DNA of 64,000 nt from Polynucleobacter antarcticus (lineage in GTDB: Bacteria > Pseudomonadota > Gammaproteobacteria > Burkholderiales > Burkholderiaceae), in contig NZ_CP028941.1 in assembly GCF_013307245.1 (NCBI RefSeq), positions 2,090,413 through 2,154,412 of the forward strand, written 5' to 3'. The notes beneath the pieces were generated by a model. That model was not told the origin of the DNA. It made no database searches and saw nothing but the letters and a program-made list of their open reading frames with translations. Shown here one piece after another: positions 54,256-63,995 of this stretch (the stretch's first letter is position 1; the number at the start of each line of letters is the position of its first letter). Both the position numbers and the translations under genes were made by a program.

Positions 54256-56934
54256 GTGGCCACAAAAGCAACTACCAAAAAAAGCAGTCCAAAAACTTCA
54301 GCGACAGATCATCCTAAGGCACTCATTATTGCGGAGAAACCTTCTGTTGCCAATGACATCGCTAAAGCATTAGGCGGATTTACAAAATACGAAGACTATT
54401 TTGAAAGCGATGACTTTGTGGTTTCTTCTGCAGTTGGCCATCTTTTAGAAATAGCTGCTCCGGAAGAGTTTGAAGTAAAGCGTGGGAAATGGTCTTTTGC
54501 CAACCTACCAGTAGTCCCCCCTTATTTTGAATTACGCCCCATCGCTAAAACTGAATCGCGCCTTAAGGTGTTGCAAAGGCTGATTAAACGCAAAGATATA
54601 CACGAGCTGATTAATGCCTGTGATGCGGGGCGTGAAGGCGAGTTGATTTTTCGTTTAATTGCGCAGCATGCTAAAGCGCCACAGGCCGTTAAAAGACTTT
54701 GGCTTCAATCGATGACGCCTGCCGCGATTCGTCAAGGCTTTGCTTCACTTCGCACTGATACGGAAATGCAGCCGTTGGCTGATGCAGCACGTTGCCGCTC
54801 AGAGGCTGACTGGTTAGTGGGTATCAATGGCACGCGTGCCATGACAGCCTTTAATAGCAAGAGCGGTGGATTTTTCCTCACTACTGTGGGTCGCGTCCAA
54901 ACGCCCACACTGTCTATTGTGGTTGAGCGCGAAGAACTGATTCGCAAATTTATCTCAAAAGACTACTGGGAAGTGAAAGCGGAATTTATTGCTGCAGCTG
55001 GCGTATATGAAGGACGCTGGTTTGACCCGAAGTTTAAAAAGGATGCCAACGAGCCGGATGCCCGTGAAAATCGCTTGTGGAGTGAAGCTGCTGCGCAAAG
55101 TATTGTGGCTGCCTGTCGCGATAAAAAAGCCAGCGTTAAAGAAGAGTCAAAACCCGCTACGCAACTCGCCCCCCAATTATTTGATTTAACGAGTCTGCAA
55201 CGCGAAGCTAACGCGCGCTTTGGCTTCTCTGCAAAAAATACTTTGGGCTTGGCACAGGCCCTTTATGAGCGCCACAAAGTACTCACCTACCCACGTACCG
55301 ATGCAAAAGCATTACCTGAAGATTATTTAGAGACCGTCAAACAAACGATGGAGAATCTAGTTGAAAATTCACAAGAATATCGCCCGTTTGCTAAACAAAT
55401 TTTGCAAGGTGACCCCAAAGATCCAAAAGCAAAAGCGGGCTTTGGTTGGATTAAGCCCAATAAGCGCATTTTTGATAACTCTAAAATTTCAGATCACTTT
55501 GCCATTATTCCTACGCTAGAGTCTCCTAAAACATTAAGTGAGCCTGAGCAAAAGCTATATGACTTAGTGGTGCGCCGCTTCCTATCGGTTTTTTATCCTG
55601 CCGCAGAGTTTAGGGTCACCACTCGCATCACTGAAGCCACTGGTCACCACTTCAAAACGGAAGGCCGTGTTTTGGTGAACCCAGGCTGGCTGACCGTATA
55701 TGGCAAATCGAATCAAGCAGACGATGAACTCGTGGCAGTGCAAGCAGGTGAAACTGTTCAAAATGAATCGATTGCAGCACTTGCATTAAAAACTAAGCCG
55801 CCTGCACGTTATAGCGAGGCAACTTTATTGTCAGCCATGGAAAGTGCCGGCAAATGGGTTGACGATGACGATATGCGCGAAGCCATGGCGGAAAAGGGCT
55901 TAGGTACACCAGCAACCCGTGCGGCCATTATTGAAGGTTTACTTGCAGAGCGCTATATGGTGCGCGAAGCACGCGAACTGATTCCCACTGCCAAGGCCTT
56001 TCAGTTAATGACCTTGTTGCGTGGTCTAGATGTTGAGGAATTAACTAGGCCCGATCTCACTGGGAACTGGGAAAATAAGTTATCGCTTATAGAGCGCGGC
56101 GAGATGAATCGCGATACCTTCATGCAAGAGATTGCGCAGATGACGCAGCGCATCGTCAAGCGTGCCAAGGAGTATGACAGCGACACTATTCCTGGTGACT
56201 ACGCCACCATGACTACGCCATGCCCACACTGCAAGGGTGCTGTTAAAGAAAACTACCGTCGTTTCGCCTGTGAAAAGTGCGGCTTCACGATTAGCAAAAC
56301 ACCCGGTGGCCGTGCCTTCGAATATCCTGAAGTTGAAGAATTATTGCGTGAAAAAACAATTGGGCCATTGCAAGGATTTCGTAGCAAGATGGGAAGACCA
56401 TTTGCTGCCATTATTAAACTCAGTGAAATCCCAGAAGACGATGCAGATTACCCAAATGCGGGCTTCAAACTAGAGTTTGATTTTGGGAATGCCCAAGAAG
56501 ATGAGACGGAGGCCATAGACTTTACTGGCCGCCAAGCTTTAGGGGTTTGTCCAAAATGCTCTGCTGCCGTATATGAAGATGGCATGCGTTACTTATGCGA
56601 GAAAAATACCGGCCCCAATAAATCCTGTGATTTCAAAACTGGCAAAGTAGTTTTACAGCAGGAAATTTCTGCCGAGCAAGTACAAAAATTACTTAGCGAA
56701 GGCAAAACAGATTTGCTCACCAACTTTAAATCCAACCGAACTGGTCGTGGTTTTAAAGCTTATTTGGCTTTAGGTGCTGACGGTAAAATTGGCTTTGAAT
56801 TTGAAGCGAAAGCACCCAAAGCCGAAGGTGCTGCCAAGGCCCCAGCGAAAAAACGTGCCGGTGCTAGCGCTGCAAGCAAATCTGCCGCAAAACCTAAGCG
56901 TGCCAGCAAAGCAAAATCATCCTCGAGCACTTGA
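54256..56934 (+). CDS. topB: DNA topoisomerase III (type IA)
   Basis: This 892-residue type IA topoisomerase has a TOPRIM domain (LIIAEKPSVANDIAKAL, CDAGREGELIF) and active-site Tyr345 in YPRTDAKALPEDY. C-terminal cysteine clusters follow: CPHC/CEKC and CPKC, then a partial one. A Lys/Ala/Ser-rich tail of about 40 residues ends it. GTG 54256 is the start. The last 175 bp overlap the convergent mnmC-type gene in antisense. Confidence 0.92.
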   Translation: MATKATTKKSSPKTSATDHPKALIIAEKPSVANDIAKALGGFTKYEDYFESDDFVVSSAVGHLLEIAAPEEFEVKRGKWSFANLPVVPPYFELRPIAKTESRLKVLQRLIKRKDIHELINACDAGREGELIFRLIAQHAKAPQAVKRLWLQSMTPAAIRQGFASLRTDTEMQPLADAARCRSEADWLVGINGTRAMTAFNSKSGGFFLTTVGRVQTPTLSIVVEREELIRKFISKDYWEVKAEFIAAAGVYEGRWFDPKFKKDANEPDARENRLWSEAAAQSIVAACRDKKASVKEESKPATQLAPQLFDLTSLQREANARFGFSAKNTLGLAQALYERHKVLTYPRTDAKALPEDYLETVKQTMENLVENSQEYRPFAKQILQGDPKDPKAKAGFGWIKPNKRIFDNSKISDHFAIIPTLESPKTLSEPEQKLYDLVVRRFLSVFYPAAEFRVTTRITEATGHHFKTEGRVLVNPGWLTVYGKSNQADDELVAVQAGETVQNESIAALALKTKPPARYSEATLLSAMESAGKWVDDDDMREAMAEKGLGTPATRAAIIEGLLAERYMVREARELIPTAKAFQLMTLLRGLDVEELTRPDLTGNWENKLSLIERGEMNRDTFMQEIAQMTQRIVKRAKEYDSDTIPGDYATMTTPCPHCKGAVKENYRRFACEKCGFTISKTPGGRAFEYPEVEELLREKTIGPLQGFRSKMGRPFAAIIKLSEIPEDDADYPNAGFKLEFDFGNAQEDETEAIDFTGRQALGVCPKCSAAVYEDGMRYLCEKNTGPNKSCDFKTGKVVLQQEISAEQVQKLLSEGKTDLLTNFKSNRTGRGFKAYLALGADGKIGFEFEAKAPKAEGAAKAPAKKRAGASAASKSAAKPKRASKAKSSSST

Positions 56935-57995
56935 GCGCTAATCAGTTTAGCTGCTAAAGCAGACCAAAGAATGCCTCTCGAGCCCAGGGCTGTTGCTAAA
57001 AATATCCCTGGGCATTGAGTGAGGGAGCCAATAATAGGTAGACGGTCTCCAGCAACACAGCGGATGCCTACAAAACTTCCGCCCTGCCTGAGGGCATTGC
57101 CGTCACCCTCTTCATAAGCTAGCAAACCTTTGGCTTGCTGACGATTAAAGTCATCGCTCGACTCCCAAGATTGCAGATCGCTTTCGCCTTCATCAAAACT
57201 AGAACCCACTATCCAGCGATAGCTTCCATTTCGCAACTGCTCTGCCGGCAAACAATAGCCGTCGCCTGATATCGCCGTTCTAGGTAATTTATTAGCCCAG
57301 TCATTATTTTCAGCAACAGAAAATATATTCAATTGGCCGCGTACGGGCCTTAAGGGTAGGCGTACTCCAATACTGGCCGCCAATGATTTGCTTTGCGTTG
57401 AGGCAGCAATAATCACTTTTTTAGCAGTGCAAATAGGTGCATTATGCTCATTCAATAAATTCCAACCAGACTCTGTTTTTTCTAAGCGCGTGATGATGGT
57501 GTTCCAACGAATGCTTAGTTTTTGCTGAGGCTCTAATAATGCATTAGTTGCTATTGCTAGATTAAGTGAGGCACCCCGTGAAAGCCAAACACCATCTTGT
57601 TTAATTCCGCAAACCTTTTCTGCCTCATTGGCATATAGTGCGCTTGCCATACTTTTATCCAGATCTAAAGATTGGAGGTGGGCATCCAGTGCGTCACGAT
57701 TAAAAATCATGCCTCTCTTGGCTGGCTGAAATACACCATGTTGATTCCATACTTTGCCCCAACGGGCTTCGGCCATTAAAAACGCAATTCTCGTTAAGCG
57801 CAGTAAACGTGGAGCCCCCTTTCCTACATGAGGATGGGCAATTGCATAAGCGTGGCTTGAACAACCCGTAGCGGGCTTAGCGGCGGCATCCATAATACAA
57901 ACTGCTTGACCGCGCTCTAGCAACTCATTAGCAATACAGGCCCCTGCAATGCCAGCCCCAATCACCACGATGTCATGGTGTTGGGTTGAGCTCAT
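56760..57995 (-). CDS. mnmC: MnmC C-terminal-type FAD oxidase, stand-alone
   Basis: This 411-residue FAD-dependent oxidoreductase has the dinucleotide loop IVVIGAGIAGACIANELL, GCSSHAYAIAHPHV, LRPVRGQLN and the C-terminal GSRGILWSALAAKLI. It corresponds to the oxidase half of MnmC, which turns cmnm5U34 of tRNA into nm5U. The methyltransferase half is absent. The C-terminal segment after ISAQ (DLLAALAPARFF) resembles the LAALNPNR end of E. coli MnmC but is read from DNA antisense to topB. Residues beyond this (GALAAPS onwards) look non-functional. Confidence 0.8.
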   Translation of the reverse strand: MSSTQHHDIVVIGAGIAGACIANELLERGQAVCIMDAAAKPATGCSSHAYAIAHPHVGKGAPRLLRLTRIAFLMAEARWGKVWNQHGVFQPAKRGMIFNRDALDAHLQSLDLDKSMASALYANEAEKVCGIKQDGVWLSRGASLNLAIATNALLEPQQKLSIRWNTIITRLEKTESGWNLLNEHNAPICTAKKVIIAASTQSKSLAASIGVRLPLRPVRGQLNIFSVAENNDWANKLPRTAISGDGYCLPAEQLRNGSYRWIVGSSFDEGESDLQSWESSDDFNRQQAKGLLAYEEGDGNALRQGGSFVGIRCVAGDRLPIIGSLTQCPGIFLATALGSRGILWSALAAKLISAQVLEDDFALLARLGFAADLLAALAPARFFAGALAAPSALGAFASNSKPILPSAPKAK

Positions 57996-58042
57996 TAAAT
58001 AAACGTGTTTTTAAATTTAAAAATTAAATTGCCGAAGATGCT

Positions 58043-59908
58043 TTAGGCATTCAAGCGCTTTTCAATTTTATTGCGCGCCTCTATCAACTCTTTGGGTAAG
58101 CGATCGCCAAGGTGCTCAAATAGTTCTGAGTGGAGCTTTAGCTCACTCTTCCAATCTTCTACTCCGACTGCAATAGCCTTACCAAATTTTTCTACTGAGA
58201 AGTCCAGACCATCCCAATGCATATCCGCATGTTCTGGACAAATGCCAAATGCAGTCTCTACGCCCTTAGCATTACCCTCTACACGGCCCAGCACCCAGGA
58301 AAGCACGCGCATGTTTTCGCCAAAACCAGGCCATACAAATTTACCGTTTTCATCTTTACGGAACCAATTAACACAGTAAATTTTAGGCAGATTGGCGCCC
58401 TCGGCAGTAAGCTTGCTGCCGATATTGAGCCAATGCTGAAAATAATCACTCATGTTGTAGCCAGCAAATGCAATCATGGCGAATGGATCACGACGCACGA
58501 CTCCGACTTGTCCGGTAATCGCAGCAGTAGTCTCTGAGCCCATCGTTGCCGCCATATAGACACCCTCTACCCAATCGCGCGCCTCGCTTACCAAGGGCAC
58601 CGTGTTTGAGCGACGCCCGCCAAATAAGAACGCATCAATAGCGACACCTTCTGGATTATCCCAATGAGGATCAACTGCGGGGTTGTTAGTAGCGGCTACC
58701 GTAAATCGTGAATTTGGATGCGCGGCCTTGCGTCCTGCTGCACCATCAGCAGGAGTCCAGTCTTTACCTTGCCAATCGATTAAGTGTGTGGGTGGTGTAT
58801 CGGTTAAGCCCTCCCACCAAACATCGCCATCATCCGTCAAACCAACGTTAGTAAAAATGACATCTTGGTTCAGCGAGTCAAGACAATTTGGATTGGTTTG
58901 GCGGTTTGTGCCTGGAGCAACGCCGAAATAGCCCGACTCAGGGTTAATGGCAAACAAACGGGTCTTGCCCGTCACAGCATCTTTGCGTGGCTTAATCCAA
59001 GCGATGTCATCGCCAACCGTAGTCACCTTCCAACCCTCGAACCCCTTGGGAGGAATCATCATTGAGAAATTTGTTTTACCGCAGGCCGATGGGAATGCAG
59101 CAGCAATATGGTATTTCTTACCCTCGGGCGAAGTCACACCTAAGATCAACATATGCTCTGCTAACCAGCCTTGATCACGGCCCATGTTAGATGCAATCCG
59201 CAAAGCAAAACATTTTTTGCCTAGTAATGCATTGCCGCCATAGCCTGATCCAAACGACCAAATTTCGCGTGTCTCCGGGTAATGAACAATATATTTAGTT
59301 TTATTGTTAGGCCACACAACATCTTTTTCGCCGACAGCAAGTGGCTTGCCCACCGAATGAATACAGGGAACAAACGTACCATCGCTACCGAGCTGATCGA
59401 TCACTGCTTTACCCATGCGTGTCATAAGGCGCATATTAATCGCTACGTAAGGGCTGTCAGATAACTCTACGCCGATGTGAGCGATAGGAGAGCCAATTGG
59501 GCCCATAGAAAATGGCACAACGTACATAATTCGACCACGCATGCAACCATCGAATAATGGATTAAGGGTAGAGCGCATTTCGCTTGGATCTACCCAATTA
59601 TTGGTTGGTCCTGCGTCATCTTTTTTAGCAGAGCAAATATAGGTGCGATCTTCAACTCGCGCCACATCATCTGGGTCTGAAAGGGCCAAGAAAGCATTCT
59701 TTCTTTTAGCCGGGTTGAGGCGCTTGAATACACCCGCCTGAACCAAAAGCTCACAAAATTCATCGTACTCTGTTTGAGAACCATCACACCAGCGAATGCT
59801 ATCTGGCTTAGTCAATGCCGCCACATCTGCAACCCATCGAATTAATTGCTCATTTTTTACGTAATCTGGGGCGTTAGTATTCATTTGGTCATTGGTGCTG
59901 GTAGTCAT
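58043..59908 (-). CDS. pckG: Phosphoenolpyruvate carboxykinase (GTP)
   Basis: This is the gluconeogenic enzyme converting oxaloacetate and GTP to PEP. The 621-residue GTP-type form has the kinase loop [27 protein letters not shown] and [13 protein letters not shown] blocks, typical of this class rather than the ATP-type. Single gene with 48 bp before mnmC. Confidence 0.95.
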   Translation of the reverse strand: MTTSTNDQMNTNAPDYVKNEQLIRWVADVAALTKPDSIRWCDGSQTEYDEFCELLVQAGVFKRLNPAKRKNAFLALSDPDDVARVEDRTYICSAKKDDAGPTNNWVDPSEMRSTLNPLFDGCMRGRIMYVVPFSMGPIGSPIAHIGVELSDSPYVAINMRLMTRMGKAVIDQLGSDGTFVPCIHSVGKPLAVGEKDVVWPNNKTKYIVHYPETREIWSFGSGYGGNALLGKKCFALRIASNMGRDQGWLAEHMLILGVTSPEGKKYHIAAAFPSACGKTNFSMMIPPKGFEGWKVTTVGDDIAWIKPRKDAVTGKTRLFAINPESGYFGVAPGTNRQTNPNCLDSLNQDVIFTNVGLTDDGDVWWEGLTDTPPTHLIDWQGKDWTPADGAAGRKAAHPNSRFTVAATNNPAVDPHWDNPEGVAIDAFLFGGRRSNTVPLVSEARDWVEGVYMAATMGSETTAAITGQVGVVRRDPFAMIAFAGYNMSDYFQHWLNIGSKLTAEGANLPKIYCVNWFRKDENGKFVWPGFGENMRVLSWVLGRVEGNAKGVETAFGICPEHADMHWDGLDFSVEKFGKAIAVGVEDWKSELKLHSELFEHLGDRLPKELIEARNKIEKRLNA

Positions 59909-59994
59909 GAAAGTCCTAGGATGGTTTAATTTTATTTACTGATTTTAACATTTCTGTCATCTACTGGAGCATCTAACAAATGGTAAAAGAGGGT

Positions 59995-61377
59995 TTATTT
60001 GCCGATACAAAACTGCGTAAAAATTTTTCCTAAAAGATCATCTGGCAATAGTTTTCCTGTTATTTGTCCTAACTGATCCTGAGCCAAACGAAGCTCTTCT
60101 GCAAACAATTCCAGTGAAGTATTGCCATCTTTGGCGAATAACTGAGATTTATATAAATGTTCTGTTGCTCTATCTAGACAATCTAGATGCCGACGCCGCG
60201 CAACAATGACACCCTCCTGAGAGCCGCCCCAACCAACCAGGTCCAGAATGGCTTTCTTTAAATCTTCAATCCCCTCACCTGTTTTTGCAGAAATATATAA
60301 AGGGTGTTTCTCCGGCCCAACTTGGAAAGCGCCGTCTACCAGATCTGATTTGTTATTCACTTCTAAAACAGGGCACTTTGGGGGTAGCACTTGTAATATC
60401 TGCCTCTTGAGTAATAGGGCTGCCTCATCTCCTGATTGATCATGAGGAGCGGCATCCTGAAGGAATATCACAACATCTGCCGAGCGAATTGCATCCCAAG
60501 ATCTCTCAATACCTTTTAGCTCAACTTCATCATTTGTATCTCGTAGGCCGGCCGTGTCAATAATGTGCATGGGAACACCATCAATACTGATGCTCTCTTT
60601 GACGCGATCACGCGTAGTGCCAGCAATCGGCGTCACGATAGCGACATCTTCACCAGCAAGGCGATTTAAGAGTGAACTTTTACCCACATTCGGGGCGCCG
60701 GCTAATACCAACTGAATACCATCACGCAAAATCCTACCTTGTTTTGCGCTCTCCCTTAAGGCATGCAACTGTTGTATTACTGCGCTTAAACGGTCACGGG
60801 CTTGGGCATTCTCTAAGAACTCAATTTCCTCCTCTGGGAAATCTAAAGTCGACTCCACCAAAATTCGAAGTTGCGTAATGTCTTCGATTAATTGATTGAT
60901 ATCACTAGAAAATGCGCCTTGAAGGGAGCGTGCTGCCCCCAGAACAGCGGCCTCACTTTGTGCATCTATCAGGTCTGCAATAGCCTCAGCCTGAGCCAAA
61001 TCAATCTTATTATTTAGGTAGGCACGCAAAGTAAATTCGCCGGGCTCGGCAATTACCAAGCCCTGATCTTTGCCCAACTCAAGGCAACGCTTCATAACAA
61101 GCTCGAGAAGTTGAGGGCCGCCATGACATTGCAACTCTAAGACATCTTCCCCAGTAAACGAGGCAGGGGCAGCAAAATAAATAGCAATCAATTGATCGAT
61201 AAAAGCACCTTGAGCATCACGCAAAATTAATAAATTTGCATGTCGCGGAATAAGCGTCCTCTGAAAAAGAGCTTGCGTCATCATCAATAGATTTGGGCCA
61301 CTAATACGAACGACCCCCAGGCCTGCTCTGCCTGGAGCAGTAGCAAGCGCAATGATGGGTAGCTTCCTAGTCATCAT
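59995..61377 (-). CDS. mnmE: tRNA modification GTPase MnmE
   Basis: MnmE, with MnmG, installs the cmnm5 group at U34 of several tRNAs. The 460-residue protein has an N-terminal folate-binding domain, a G domain (GAPNVGKSSLLNRL, GTTRD, NKSD) and the C-terminal FCIGK with the key Cys. Two ATG codons stand at 61377 and 61374. It is part of the right-hand cluster with yidC. Confidence 0.95.
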   Translation of the reverse strand: MMTRKLPIIALATAPGRAGLGVVRISGPNLLMMTQALFQRTLIPRHANLLILRDAQGAFIDQLIAIYFAAPASFTGEDVLELQCHGGPQLLELVMKRCLELGKDQGLVIAEPGEFTLRAYLNNKIDLAQAEAIADLIDAQSEAAVLGAARSLQGAFSSDINQLIEDITQLRILVESTLDFPEEEIEFLENAQARDRLSAVIQQLHALRESAKQGRILRDGIQLVLAGAPNVGKSSLLNRLAGEDVAIVTPIAGTTRDRVKESISIDGVPMHIIDTAGLRDTNDEVELKGIERSWDAIRSADVVIFLQDAAPHDQSGDEAALLLKRQILQVLPPKCPVLEVNNKSDLVDGAFQVGPEKHPLYISAKTGEGIEDLKKAILDLVGWGGSQEGVIVARRRHLDCLDRATEHLYKSQLFAKDGNTSLELFAEELRLAQDQLGQITGKLLPDDLLGKIFTQFCIGK

Positions 61378-61414
61378 TGCGGCTAAGCTATAGAGCTAAA
61401 AGATTAGCTAAAAT

Positions 61415-63097
61415 TTATTTAGCAGACTTGTTTGCAAACATCTGGTTAATTTGCCATTGTTGCGCAATGGAAAGTAAGTTGTTCACTACCCAATACAACA
61501 CTAGGCCAGCCGGGAAAAAGAAGAACATGATTGAAAAAACCAGCGGCATATACATCATGACCTTCGCCTGAATTGGGTCAGCCGGGGTCGGATTCAGCTT
61601 AGTCTGAACATACATCGAAGCAGCCATGACTACCGGCAAAATGTAATATGGGTCTGGTACTGATAAGTCTTGAATCCAACCAATCCAAGGTGCGTTACGC
61701 ATCTCAACAGAAGAAAGTAGCACCCAATATAAAGCAATAAATACAGGAATCTGAATCACTACGGGCAAGCAACCACCAATAGGATTAATTTTTTCTTTCT
61801 TATACATCTCCATCATGGCTTGATTTAGTTTTTGTGGTTCGCCTTTGTATTGCTCTCTCATTACCAACAATCGGGGCTGCACTTCCTTCATGCGAGCCAT
61901 AGATTTATAGCTTGCCGCTGACAACGGGAAAAATACCAATTTAATTAGAATGGTTAGAAGGATGATGGACCAGCCCCAATTGCCAACATAGTCATGTATG
62001 TTTTCGAGTAGCCAAAAGATGGGTTTTGCCAGAATAGTTAAGTATCCGTAGTCTTTTAATAAAGCAAATCCTGGGGCTATAGTTTCTAAAACACTTTCTT
62101 CTTGTGGCCCAACAAACAATCTAACTTTTTCAACAACGCCTGCGCCAGGTGCCACGATACCCAAGGGGACCTGCATGCCAATGCGATACAAATTGTTGTC
62201 AATTTTCCCGGCATAAATATCACGAGCAGATTTATCATTTGGAATCCAGGCGCTTGCAAAATAATGTTGCACCATGGCAATCCATGCGGGTTCGCCAGCA
62301 GCTACTTGCGTCGGAATAGTGATTTTGTTTTTATCAATTGCTGAAAACTCAAGCTTATTGAATTTTTCTTTTTCGGTATATACCGCTGGACCAGTAAAGG
62401 TGCTTGCTGAAAAAGCGCCGTCAAAGGGGCCGATTTTTTGCTCTTGACTTGCATCTCGAACAAGTTCTGTATACAGCACCAATGGGTTGCTATTGGAGGC
62501 AGTCTGAATAACACGGTGGTCTACATCCACTACATAACTTTTAGGATTAAGAGAGAAGGTCTTTTCTAGTTTTACTCCACTCCGCTCACTTCCTAAAACT
62601 ATGAAAGGCCTACCCGTCTCATCTTTACCAGACTGAATAAGTTTGAACGTACTAGTGTGATTAGGAAGATCTGTATTGCCCAAGGCAATGAGGCCCGAAC
62701 GAGCAATGTATTTATGATTTGGCGTATATTGAAAAAGTTCAACCGGCTTTTTCTCTACGGTAAGCTCCTTTAGCAGCTTGGCTTCTACTACGTTTGCACC
62801 GCTTGCACTAATTTCTAAAACTAATGTGTCATTCTGTAATACAAATTTTTCTGCTGTTTCAATTGCGCCCGTATTTATGCCAGGAGCCTTGGCAATCACT
62901 GGGGCTGCTGCGGTTTGTATTGGCGCCGGTACGTCTACTTTTGTTGTCCCTGCAACTGCACTATCAGACTTTGCGGCCGTGGGCGTAGGATTGCCGCCAA
63001 ACATCGATGGTTTACCTTCATGAATCTGCCAATTGTTGTAAAGCATTAGGCCAGCCATCGAGAAAACTGCCCAAAGAATTGTTTTTTTAAAGTCCAT
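61415..63097 (-). CDS. yidC: Membrane protein insertase YidC
   Basis: YidC inserts proteins into the inner membrane, alone or with SecYEG. The 560-residue protein has an N-terminal membrane anchor (MDFKKTILWAVFSMAGLM), a large periplasmic domain (about 50-340) and five C-terminal membrane helices with NPIGGCLPVVIQIPVFIALY. ATG 63097 is preferred over ATG 63103. It lies 10 bp after yidD. Confidence 0.95.
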   Translation of the reverse strand: MDFKKTILWAVFSMAGLMLYNNWQIHEGKPSMFGGNPTPTAAKSDSAVAGTTKVDVPAPIQTAAAPVIAKAPGINTGAIETAEKFVLQNDTLVLEISASGANVVEAKLLKELTVEKKPVELFQYTPNHKYIARSGLIALGNTDLPNHTSTFKLIQSGKDETGRPFIVLGSERSGVKLEKTFSLNPKSYVVDVDHRVIQTASNSNPLVLYTELVRDASQEQKIGPFDGAFSASTFTGPAVYTEKEKFNKLEFSAIDKNKITIPTQVAAGEPAWIAMVQHYFASAWIPNDKSARDIYAGKIDNNLYRIGMQVPLGIVAPGAGVVEKVRLFVGPQEESVLETIAPGFALLKDYGYLTILAKPIFWLLENIHDYVGNWGWSIILLTILIKLVFFPLSAASYKSMARMKEVQPRLLVMREQYKGEPQKLNQAMMEMYKKEKINPIGGCLPVVIQIPVFIALYWVLLSSVEMRNAPWIGWIQDLSVPDPYYILPVVMAASMYVQTKLNPTPADPIQAKVMMYMPLVFSIMFFFFPAGLVLYWVVNNLLSIAQQWQINQMFANKSAK

Positions 63098-63107
63098 TTG
63101 CATTCAC

Positions 63108-63344
63108 TTAGTAATGATGTGTTCGTTTTACGGCGGGGTCATAGCCGCCTTGAGTCCATGGATTGCAGCGCACTATGCGCCAAACCGTCAGTCCTAGGCT
63201 TTTGAAAAACCCGTGGTGCTTAAAGCAGTCGCATGCGTATTGGGAGCACGTTGGCTCAAATTTACAACTCATGCCGAAAAATGGGCTCAATGTTATCTGG
63301 TAAAGCCTGACCAGCTTCAGCGCCGCTTTATTTAATAATTGCAC
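63108..63344 (-). CDS. yidD: Membrane protein insertion efficiency factor YidD
   Basis: This 78-residue protein has the family motifs CKFEPTCSQYACDCF and IVRCNPWTQGGYDPA. GTG 63344 starts it 1 bp after the rnpA stop. Longer frames overlap rnpA in another phase and add unrelated residues. It is thought to help YidC insertion at the membrane. Confidence 0.9.
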   Translation of the reverse strand: MQLLNKAALKLVRLYQITLSPFFGMSCKFEPTCSQYACDCFKHHGFFKSLGLTVWRIVRCNPWTQGGYDPAVKRTHHY

Positions 63345-63345
63345 G

Positions 63346-63663
63346 TTATAAGAGCCCCGTAACTTGCACACGAAGGACATCTTTTTCTTTTTTCCTAAGC
63401 CTACCTCGTGTCTCACGACCTATGGGCTTCTTAAGCTTAATAACAACGTCATTATGGAGTGTTGTAGTTTGAGCAGCCCAAATCATCTCACGAACCATGC
63501 GCTTTAATCTATTACGGTCCACTGCACGTTTGACGAGTTTTTTTGCGACCGCAATACCTAAATCCGGTTTTGTGTCTTGACTCACCAATACCGAATACAA
63601 ACCCCAATACAAATTTGCTTTGGGGCGTGTTTTTAATAACTCGGTAATCCTGGCGCTATTCAA
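63346..63663 (-). CDS. rnpA: Ribonuclease P protein component
   Basis: This protein subunit of RNase P matures tRNA 5' ends. The 105-residue protein has the RNA-binding RNR signature in KRAVDRNRLKRMVRE. TTG 63663 is the start, with no clear ribosome-binding site, but it lies 10 bp after rpmH and may be coupled to it. Immediately followed by yidD. Confidence 0.92.
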   Translation of the reverse strand: MNSARITELLKTRPKANLYWGLYSVLVSQDTKPDLGIAVAKKLVKRAVDRNRLKRMVREMIWAAQTTTLHNDVVIKLKKPIGRETRGRLRKKEKDVLRVQVTGLL

Positions 63664-63673
63664 CGGCTAAAAG

Positions 63674-63808
63674 TTAAACAGCTAAACGTTTGCGGCCTTT
63701 TGCGCGACGGGCATTTAATACGGCGCGTCCACTCTTGGTTTTCATACGCACACGGAATCCGTGGGTGCGTTTGCGACGTGTTACTGATGGTTGATACGTT
63801 CTTTTCAT
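63674..63808 (-). CDS. rpmH: Ribosomal protein L34
   Basis: A 44-codon frame on the minus strand from ATG 63808 reads [20 protein letters not shown] and ends [10 protein letters not shown]. This is L34. GGGTGA precedes the ATG. It heads the rpmH-rnpA-yidD-yidC-mnmE cluster facing away from the replication origin. Confidence 0.97.
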   Translation of the reverse strand: MKRTYQPSVTRRKRTHGFRVRMKTKSGRAVLNARRAKGRKRLAV

Positions 63809-63944
63809 GATTCACCCTGCAAAACCCAGTATTTTCCTTGTTGCATCGGAAAAGGTCAACCGCCTAAGTGGAATAAATAGATGTTTTTCTGTTTTTTATG
63901 GGCTTATTGAACACAAACCCTTAATTTATCTATTTTTTCTCGTT

Positions 63945-63953
63945 TTATACACA
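63945..63953 (+). promoter_or_regulatory. DnaA box (TTATACACA)
   Basis: Matches the DnaA-binding consensus TTATNCACA exactly. It is two bases from the next box. Confidence 0.8.
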
Positions 63954-63955
63954 AG

Positions 63956-63964
63956 TTATCCACA
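63956..63964 (+). promoter_or_regulatory. DnaA box (TTATCCACA)
   Basis: This is the strongest DnaA-box sequence, identical to the E. coli R1-type box, in the expected location between rpmH and dnaA. Confidence 0.85.
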
Positions 63965-63986
63965 GTTTTTCCACGAATTTTCATCT

Positions 63987-63995
63987 TGTGGATAA
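63987..63995 (-). promoter_or_regulatory. DnaA box (reverse TTATCCACA)
   Basis: TGTGGATAA is the perfect box on the minus strand, oriented towards the preceding two boxes. Confidence 0.85.
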
